A stretch of DNA of 19,411 nucleotides, taken from the NCBI GenBank assembly GCA_958349535.1, contig CATWDJ010000035.1, positions 1-19,411 of the forward strand, in the 5' to 3' direction. Numbering within the stretch: the stretch's first letter is position 1; every line of letters begins with the position of its first letter. This stretch comes from Maccoyibacter sp900556645. GTDB lineage: Bacteria; Bacillota; Clostridia; Lachnospirales; Lachnospiraceae. Shown in pieces: positions 14,388 through 19,411 of this stretch. Under the pieces are notes generated by a model. It saw only the letters and a program-made list of their open reading frames with translations, searched no databases and had not been told where the DNA came from. The translations under genes were made by a program, and so were the position numbers.

Positions 14388-15764
14388 ATGAAGATTGATA
14401 CCATTGCGGCAATTGCCACAGCAATGACAAATTCGGGAATTGGAATTATCAGAATCAGCGGTGAAGAAGCCTTTACGGTAATTGATAAGATTTACCGTTC
14501 CAAAAATAAAAAGAAAAAATTATCAGAAGCAGAAAGTCACACTGTCCACTATGGATATATTGTGGATGGTGATACAATCATAGATGAAGTTATGGTATTG
14601 GTGTTAAAAGCTCCAAATACTTATACCAGAGAAGATACCATTGAGATAGATTGTCATGGCGGAGTTCTTGTGATGCAGAAAATATTGGAGACTGTTATTA
14701 AGAACGGAGCCAGACCGGCGGAACCGGGAGAATTTACAAAGAGGGCATTTTTAAATGGAAGAATTGATTTGACCCAGGCAGAATCTGTTATGGATATTAT
14801 CAATTCCAAAAACAATTTTGCTTTGCAGAGTTCTATGTCTCAGTTGCAGGGTTCTTTGCAGGAAGAAATAAAAAATCTGAGAGAAAAGATTATATATGAA
14901 ATTGCTTTTATAGAATCTGCCTTGGATGATCCGGAGCATATCAATATCGATGGATATGGAGAAAAATTAAAAATTGTTGTGGAAGAGTGTAAAGGAAAGG
15001 TTCAGCATCTTCTGGATACTTCTGACAACGGTAAGATTCTAAAAGAAGGAATTAATACAGTAATAGTAGGAAAACCCAATGCAGGTAAATCCTCTCTTAT
15101 GAATCAGCTTTTGAAAAAAGAGCGGGCAATCGTCACAGATATTGCAGGAACAACCAGAGATGTTTTGGAAGAGCAGATGAATCTCAATGGGATTACTTTG
15201 AATATCATAGATACAGCGGGAATCCGTGATACCAATGATTTGGTTGAAAAAATAGGAGTGGATAAAGCAAAAAAATATTTATTAAATTCTGATTTAATTA
15301 TATATGTAGTTGACTCTTCTACGGGACTTGATGAGAATGATTTTGAAATTATGGAGATGATTAAGGATCGGACAGCTCTGGTACTTTTAAATAAATCAGA
15401 CCTTGAGACTGTGACAACAGAAGAAATGATAAGCTCACACTTAAACAAGAAGATTATCAAGGTTTCCATGAAGGAGAATCAGGGAGTGGATGAGTTGGAA
15501 GAAGCCATTAAAGAATTATTCTTCCATGGACAGTTGGAATTTAATAATGAAGTATATATCACAAACACGAGGCATAAAGCGGCATTAATCAACACTTTAA
15601 ACAGTTTAGATATGGTGTTGAACAGTATTGAAATGGATATGCCGGAGGATTTTTACTCCATTGATTTAATGAATGCCTATGAGGAACTGGGAGCAATTTT
15701 AGGAGAATCTCTGGGAGAGGATTTGGTAAATGAGATTTTCTCAAAATTCTGTACCGGAAAATAG
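14388..15764 (+). CDS. mnmE: tRNA uridine-5-carboxymethylaminomethyl modification GTPase MnmE
   Basis: This 458-residue GTPase works with MnmG to modify wobble uridine 34 in certain tRNAs. The N-terminal formyl-THF-binding domain begins DTIAAIATAMTNSGIGIIRISG (4-25) and includes RPAEPGEFTKRAFLNGRIDLTQAE (109-132). The inserted G domain has G1 GKPNAGKS (228-235), G2 GTTRD (254-258), G3 DTAG (275-278) and G4 NKSD (335-338). It ends FCTGK, preserving the catalytic Cys455 of the C-terminal CxGK motif, with Thr in place of the usual Ile/Leu. A GAGGA ribosome site precedes the ATG. It begins after a terminator, so its promoter should lie in 14349-14387, but I see no convincing one. Confidence 0.97.
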   Translation: MKIDTIAAIATAMTNSGIGIIRISGEEAFTVIDKIYRSKNKKKKLSEAESHTVHYGYIVDGDTIIDEVMVLVLKAPNTYTREDTIEIDCHGGVLVMQKILETVIKNGARPAEPGEFTKRAFLNGRIDLTQAESVMDIINSKNNFALQSSMSQLQGSLQEEIKNLREKIIYEIAFIESALDDPEHINIDGYGEKLKIVVEECKGKVQHLLDTSDNGKILKEGINTVIVGKPNAGKSSLMNQLLKKERAIVTDIAGTTRDVLEEQMNLNGITLNIIDTAGIRDTNDLVEKIGVDKAKKYLLNSDLIIYVVDSSTGLDENDFEIMEMIKDRTALVLLNKSDLETVTTEEMISSHLNKKIIKVSMKENQGVDELEEAIKELFFHGQLEFNNEVYITNTRHKAALINTLNSLDMVLNSIEMDMPEDFYSIDLMNAYEELGAILGESLGEDLVNEIFSKFCTGK

Positions 15765-15784
15765 TAAGAGAAAGAAGGATAAAG

Positions 15785-17668
15785 ATGTCTTTTGTAAAAG
15801 AAGAATATGATGTAGTTGTGGTAGGTGCCGGTCATGCCGGATGTGAGGCAGCTCTTGCCTGTGCCAGACTGGGATTGGAAACCATTATTTTTACAATTAG
15901 TATAGAAAGTATCGCCATGATGCCTTGTAATCCAAATATAGGTGGAAGTTCTAAGGGTCATCTGGTACGTGAGATAGATGCCTTAGGCGGAGAAATGGGA
16001 AAAAATATTGATAAAACATTTATTCAGTCTAAGATGTTAAATCGTTCCAAAGGACCTGCCGTTCATTCTCTACGTGCTCAGGCAGACAAAGCTGCCTATA
16101 GTATGGAAATGAGAAAAACACTTCAGAAGACTAGAAACCTTACTATTCGTCAGGCAGAGGTTTCTGAGATATTGGTGGAAGAGGGAAGAATTACCGGAGT
16201 GAAAACTTTCTCAGGAGCAACCTATCTTTGTAAAGCAGTTGTTCTTTGTACCGGTACTTATTTGAAAGCCAGATGTCTCTATGGAGAGGTCATCAATTAT
16301 ACAGGACCAAATGGTTTGCAGGCAGCAAATCACCTTACCGACTCCTTAAAGGCGAATGGTGTCGAAATGTTCCGCTTTAAAACGGGTACTCCGGCAAGAA
16401 TTGATGCACGTTCCGTAGATTTTTCTAAGATGACGGAACAGGTAGGAGATGAGAGGGTGGTACCGTTTTCTTTTACCACCAATCCGGAAGATGTTCAGAT
16501 TGATCAGGTTTCCTGTTGGCTGACTTATACCAATGAGAAAACCCATGAGATTATCCGGGCAAACTTAGACCGTTCACCGATTTATGCCGGGGTGATAGAA
16601 GGAACTGGACCTAGATATTGTCCTTCCATTGAGGATAAGGTAGTAAAATTTGCAGATAAGAACAGACATCAGATATTTATTGAACCGGAAGGTCTTAATA
16701 CCAATGAAATGTATATTGGCGGAATGTCCAGCTCTCTGCCGGAGGATGTGCAGTATAAGATGTATCGTACTTTACCGGGACTGGAAAATGTGAAGATTGT
16801 GAGAAATGCTTATGCCATTGAATATGATTGCATTAATCCAAATCAGCTTTATCCGTCTTTGGAATTTAAGAAAATCAAAGGACTTTTCAGCGGTGGACAG
16901 TTTAATGGCAGCAGCGGCTATGAAGAGGCTGCAGCTCAAGGATTGATTGCGGGAATCAATGCAGCCATGTCTATTATAGGAAAAGAGCCATTGATTTTAG
17001 ACCGTTCCGAATCTTATATTGGTGTATTGATTGATGATTTAGTTACAAAAGAAAACCATGAACCTTACCGTATGATGACTTCAAGAGCGGAATATCGCCT
17101 CCTTTTAAGACAAGACAATGCAGATTTGCGTCTTTCTAAAAAAGGATATGCGGTAGGATTGATTTCTCAGGAACGCTATGACTGGATTTTGAAAAAAGAG
17201 CAGTTGATTCAGGAAGAAATTCATAGAATTGAGAATTTAACTATTGGAGCTAACAAAGAAGTTCAGGCTTTATTGGAATCCTTCGGAAGTGTTCCATTAA
17301 ATAAAGGTATTTCTCTGGCGGAATTAATCCGAAGACCGGAATTGAATTATGAGTGTCTGGCACCCATTGATAAAGAACGACCGGAACTTCCAGAGGATGT
17401 AATTGAACAGGTAAACATTAATATTAAATATGACGGTTATATCAAACGTCAGATAAAACAGGTAGAACAGTTCAAAAAATTAGAGAGCAAAAAGATACCG
17501 GAAGATTTTGACTATGATGATGTAAATAGTCTTCGCATTGAAGCAAGACAAAAATTGAAAACATATCAGCCGGTGAATATTGGACAGGCATCTAGAATTT
17601 CCGGTGTGTCACCTGCAGATATCTCCGTACTTCTGGTTTATATGGAACAGATGAAACATCAAAAATAA
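15785..17668 (+). CDS. mnmG: tRNA uridine-5-carboxymethylaminomethyl modification enzyme MnmG
   Basis: This 627-residue FAD enzyme forms a complex with MnmE to install the 5-carboxymethylaminomethyl group on uridine 34. The N-terminal FAD motif GAGHAG is at 14-19. Cys48 in MMPCNPNIGG and Cys279 in GPRYCPSIED match the two conserved family cysteines. RSKGPAVHSLRAQADK (87-102) and GQFNGSSGYEEAAAQGL (371-387) are the family signatures. The C-terminal helical domain ends with RISGVSPADISVLLVYMEQ, which binds MnmE. It starts 20 bases after mnmE and is probably co-transcribed with it and rsmG. Confidence 0.97.
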   Translation: MSFVKEEYDVVVVGAGHAGCEAALACARLGLETIIFTISIESIAMMPCNPNIGGSSKGHLVREIDALGGEMGKNIDKTFIQSKMLNRSKGPAVHSLRAQADKAAYSMEMRKTLQKTRNLTIRQAEVSEILVEEGRITGVKTFSGATYLCKAVVLCTGTYLKARCLYGEVINYTGPNGLQAANHLTDSLKANGVEMFRFKTGTPARIDARSVDFSKMTEQVGDERVVPFSFTTNPEDVQIDQVSCWLTYTNEKTHEIIRANLDRSPIYAGVIEGTGPRYCPSIEDKVVKFADKNRHQIFIEPEGLNTNEMYIGGMSSSLPEDVQYKMYRTLPGLENVKIVRNAYAIEYDCINPNQLYPSLEFKKIKGLFSGGQFNGSSGYEEAAAQGLIAGINAAMSIIGKEPLILDRSESYIGVLIDDLVTKENHEPYRMMTSRAEYRLLLRQDNADLRLSKKGYAVGLISQERYDWILKKEQLIQEEIHRIENLTIGANKEVQALLESFGSVPLNKGISLAELIRRPELNYECLAPIDKERPELPEDVIEQVNINIKYDGYIKRQIKQVEQFKKLESKKIPEDFDYDDVNSLRIEARQKLKTYQPVNIGQASRISGVSPADISVLLVYMEQMKHQK

Positions 17669-17679
17669 TTGAGGTAGCT

Positions 17680-18396
17680 ATGGAATATAATATGAATTTT
17701 TTAAAAGAGTCAGCAGAAAAATTAGGAGTTTCTCTAAGTGAAGTGCAATTGGAGCAATTTCTTACTTACTATGAAATGCTGATAGAAAAGAATAAGGTAA
17801 TGAATCTCACTTCCATTACAGAATTTGATGAAGTAATGAAGAAGCATTTTTTAGACAGTATTTCTCTGATTAAATGTGTAGATTTAAATAATCCTTTTTC
17901 TTTATTGGATTTGGGAACCGGAGCAGGTTTTCCGGGTCTTCCTTTAAAAATAGCTTTTCCGAAATTGGAGGTTTGTCTGGCAGACTCTTTGAATAAAAGA
18001 ATTCTTTTTTTAGATGAGGTAATACAGGAATTAGGTTTAACCGGAATTACTACTGTGCATGGAAGAGCGGAAGAGCTGGCAAAGAAAAAAGAATATAGGG
18101 AACAATTTGATTTGGTGGTTTCCAGAGCGGTTGCCAATCTTTCTACCTTAAGTGAATATTGCCTTCCTTTTGTAAAAACCGGAGGAATGTTTATTTCTTA
18201 CAAAGCCAATGATGTAAAAGAGGAAACAGAAGCTGCCAAAAAAGCACTTTTTCTTTTAGGTGGAAAATGTAAGGAAATACAGGAATTTGATTTGTTGGAT
18301 ATGGGTCATCGTTCCTTTGTAAAAATAGAAAAGGAAAAAAAGACACCTGCCTCTTATCCAAGAAAAGCAGGTGTTCCTTCCAAAAAAACTTTATAA
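17680..18396 (+). CDS. rsmG: 16S rRNA (guanine-527-N7) methyltransferase RsmG
   Basis: This 238-residue SAM-dependent methyltransferase adds m7G527 to 16S rRNA. The N-terminal helix block YYEMLIEKNKVMNLTSI (30-46) is followed by KHFLDSI (55-61), the SAM-binding motif LLDLGTGAGFPGLPLK (75-90) and VSRAVA (147-152). The end TPASYPRKAGVPSKK is the family's conserved tail. The ATG at 17680 has a GAGGT ribosome site 11 bases after mnmG; Met5 is a less likely alternative start. The stop codon overlaps the end of the convergent hydrolase gene by six bases. Confidence 0.96.
   Translation: MEYNMNFLKESAEKLGVSLSEVQLEQFLTYYEMLIEKNKVMNLTSITEFDEVMKKHFLDSISLIKCVDLNNPFSLLDLGTGAGFPGLPLKIAFPKLEVCLADSLNKRILFLDEVIQELGLTGITTVHGRAEELAKKKEYREQFDLVVSRAVANLSTLSEYCLPFVKTGGMFISYKANDVKEETEAAKKALFLLGGKCKEIQEFDLLDMGHRSFVKIEKEKKTPASYPRKAGVPSKKTL
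18343..18374. repeat. Inverted repeat at the rsmG 3' end, possible shared terminator
   Basis: ACACCTGC and GCAGGTGT form a perfect 8-pair stem with a 16-base loop inside the last codons of rsmG. On the minus strand it comes just after the hydrolase stop and is followed by a T run (complement of the A run 18332-18340), so it could terminate that gene. Part of the palindrome follows from the conserved TPxxYPRKAGxP codons, so it may be incidental. Confidence 0.45.
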
Positions 18397-19335
18397 GAAA
18401 ATTTTTAATGCTTCATTTAATTTATCCGGTGTCTCTAACTGTGGTAAATATTTTGAATTAGAAACATAAGTTGTTTCAATATCATGGTTGTAATCCAGAT
18501 AAGAATCTATGATGGATACGGAATCAGGTCTTTCCCGGCTGCCGATGATGCAAAGGGAAAGATTTTTATTTTTGAGAGCATTTGTAATATCAATGTTTGT
18601 GTAATTACTGTAAATGCTTGCTGATAAGAATTTTCCGTTTCCTTCTCCTATATGGGCACTTTCAAAATAAGTATCCTCCAGTTTTGTGGAGATTAATTGT
18701 TTTTTATAGAAATATTTTTCACTGAATAATTTGTGTATATTCAGTTCATGCATCTGTATATTGTAGATGAAGGTTCCGATAACCGGAGTCTCCAAAATAA
18801 TCTTTGCAATATTTTTTTCTTTTCTAGGTGCTTTACAGGAATCTTCTAATTTTTGTGGATTTAGAAGGATAACCTTTTCAAATAAATCCGGTTCCATATT
18901 GGCTGCCATGATTGCAAAAGAAGAGGAATCTCCGGTTGCAACCAGATTTGTTTTTTCACCAATCATATCCTTGATAAAATTGGTAATCAATTGTACATAG
19001 AGATAGTTGGTATAGGTAATAGCAGGTTTATCACTTCTACCGCAACCCAATAAATCTATGGTATAGACTGTGTGCCTTTTTTCTAATTTCTTCATCATTT
19101 TATGCCATTCATAAGATGAGCTTGCCGGATGAAGATCATGGATAAGTAAAAGAGGCGAACCGCTTCCTGATTTTGTATAGTAGATTTTGCCATGCTTCCA
19201 ATCATAATATTCACCGATATGATAATTCAAAAGACTTTTCATACAGGCTGTGCGATTTAACATACGGTTAATTATATGAAGTCCCCCGATGGCTGTGGCA
19301 CTTAAAAATATAAAATGCTTTACGTTTTTTTTCAT
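18391..19335 (-). CDS. Membrane-anchored alpha/beta-hydrolase-fold protein, catalytic His apparently missing
   Basis: This 314-residue protein has a basic N-terminus and a hydrophobic segment (about 7-23) that probably anchors it in the membrane. The remainder resembles an alpha/beta hydrolase: PLLLIHDLHPASSSYEW (61-77), YTIDLLGCGRSDKP (91-104) and a nucleophile elbow ATGDSSSF (133-140), with Ser137 the likely nucleophile; the last Gly of GxSxG is Ser139. Near the C-terminus, KYLPQLETPDKLNEAL (295-310) matches the family's GHLPxLExPexxNxxL block but has Tyr296 where the catalytic His is expected. The acid residue is uncertain (Glu268 or Asp271). It may be a divergent or inactive enzyme. A GGGAGGT ribosome site supports the ATG. 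It runs toward the origin, against its neighbours. Confidence 0.8.
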   Translation of the reverse strand: MKKNVKHFIFLSATAIGGLHIINRMLNRTACMKSLLNYHIGEYYDWKHGKIYYTKSGSGSPLLLIHDLHPASSSYEWHKMMKKLEKRHTVYTIDLLGCGRSDKPAITYTNYLYVQLITNFIKDMIGEKTNLVATGDSSSFAIMAANMEPDLFEKVILLNPQKLEDSCKAPRKEKNIAKIILETPVIGTFIYNIQMHELNIHKLFSEKYFYKKQLISTKLEDTYFESAHIGEGNGKFLSASIYSNYTNIDITNALKNKNLSLCIIGSRERPDSVSIIDSYLDYNHDIETTYVSNSKYLPQLETPDKLNEALKIFL

Positions 19336-19358
19336 ATGATTACCTCCCTTACATTCTT

Positions 19359-19377
19359 GGTAGTGTCAAAAACTACC
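19359..19377. repeat. Inverted repeat upstream of the hydrolase gene
   Basis: GGTAGT and ACTACC flank a 7-base spacer, 23 bases ahead of the hydrolase start. On the plus strand it is followed by TGTTTTTTA, so it could act as a weak terminator for transcription entering from the left, or as an operator for the hydrolase gene. The window ends soon after, so context is incomplete. Confidence 0.35.
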
Positions 19378-19411
19378 TGTTTTTTATTGTTTAAATCTAT
19401 TAAAAACCTTG

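Noticed and set aside
1..19411. CRISPR arrays, insertion sequences, prophage genes or a toxin-antitoxin pair
   Set aside because: No regularly spaced repeats, transposase, integrase, terminal inverted repeats or small toxin-like gene pairs were seen. The window is core genome throughout.
1..19411. Similar short words at both window ends (CAAGGTT left, AACCTTG right)
   Set aside because: Only seven bases match in inverted orientation; this is too short to indicate a repeat or a circular junction.

Overview
This window is the chromosomal replication-origin region of a low-G+C Gram-positive anaerobe. Gene order, protein motifs and the two-subunit Fe-S fumarase suggest class Clostridia, probably Lachnospiraceae; this is an inference from protein style and no species is assigned. 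The core is the conserved block gyrA-gyrB-recF-yaaA-dnaN-dnaA / origin / rpmH-rnpA-yidD-yidC-jag-mnmE-mnmG-rsmG. Genes left of the origin are on the minus strand and nearly all genes right of it are on the plus strand, so the core runs co-directionally with forks leaving the origin.

Layout. Positions 1-334 hold a strong minus-strand promoter firing off the left edge, a tRNA-Ser(GCT) and its own promoter. Positions 335-2693 hold a small minus-strand unit: a CmpB-type membrane protein overlapping by ATGA with the fumarase alpha subunit, then the beta subunit. Positions 2753-11202 hold gyrA, gyrB, recF, yaaA, dnaN and dnaA, all minus strand. The dnaA-dnaN gap (9663-9849) and the dnaA-rpmH gap (11203-11630) both carry DnaA-box-like sites and AT-rich stretches, suggesting a bipartite origin flanking dnaA. 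Positions 11631-14309 hold rpmH-rnpA-yidD-yidC-jag, closed by a clear hairpin terminator. Positions 14388-18396 hold mnmE-mnmG-rsmG. A convergent alpha/beta-hydrolase-like gene (18391-19335) closes the window.

How the genes work together. DnaA opens the origin, DnaN clamps the polymerase, RecF acts in gap repair, and GyrA/GyrB remove supercoils ahead of the forks. The plus-strand block supplies ribosomal protein L34, the RNase P protein, the YidD/YidC membrane-insertion pathway, the RNA-binding protein Jag, the MnmE/MnmG tRNA wobble-uridine modification pair and the 16S rRNA methyltransferase RsmG.

Most of the window is ordinary core genome and I see no new multi-gene system. The most notable observations are two head-to-tail arrays of DnaA-box-like 9-mers at an exact 11-bp period on either side of dnaA. 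Others are unusual residues at key positions in YidC, RnpA, GyrA and the terminal hydrolase, and a perfect consensus DnaA box between the two fumarase genes.
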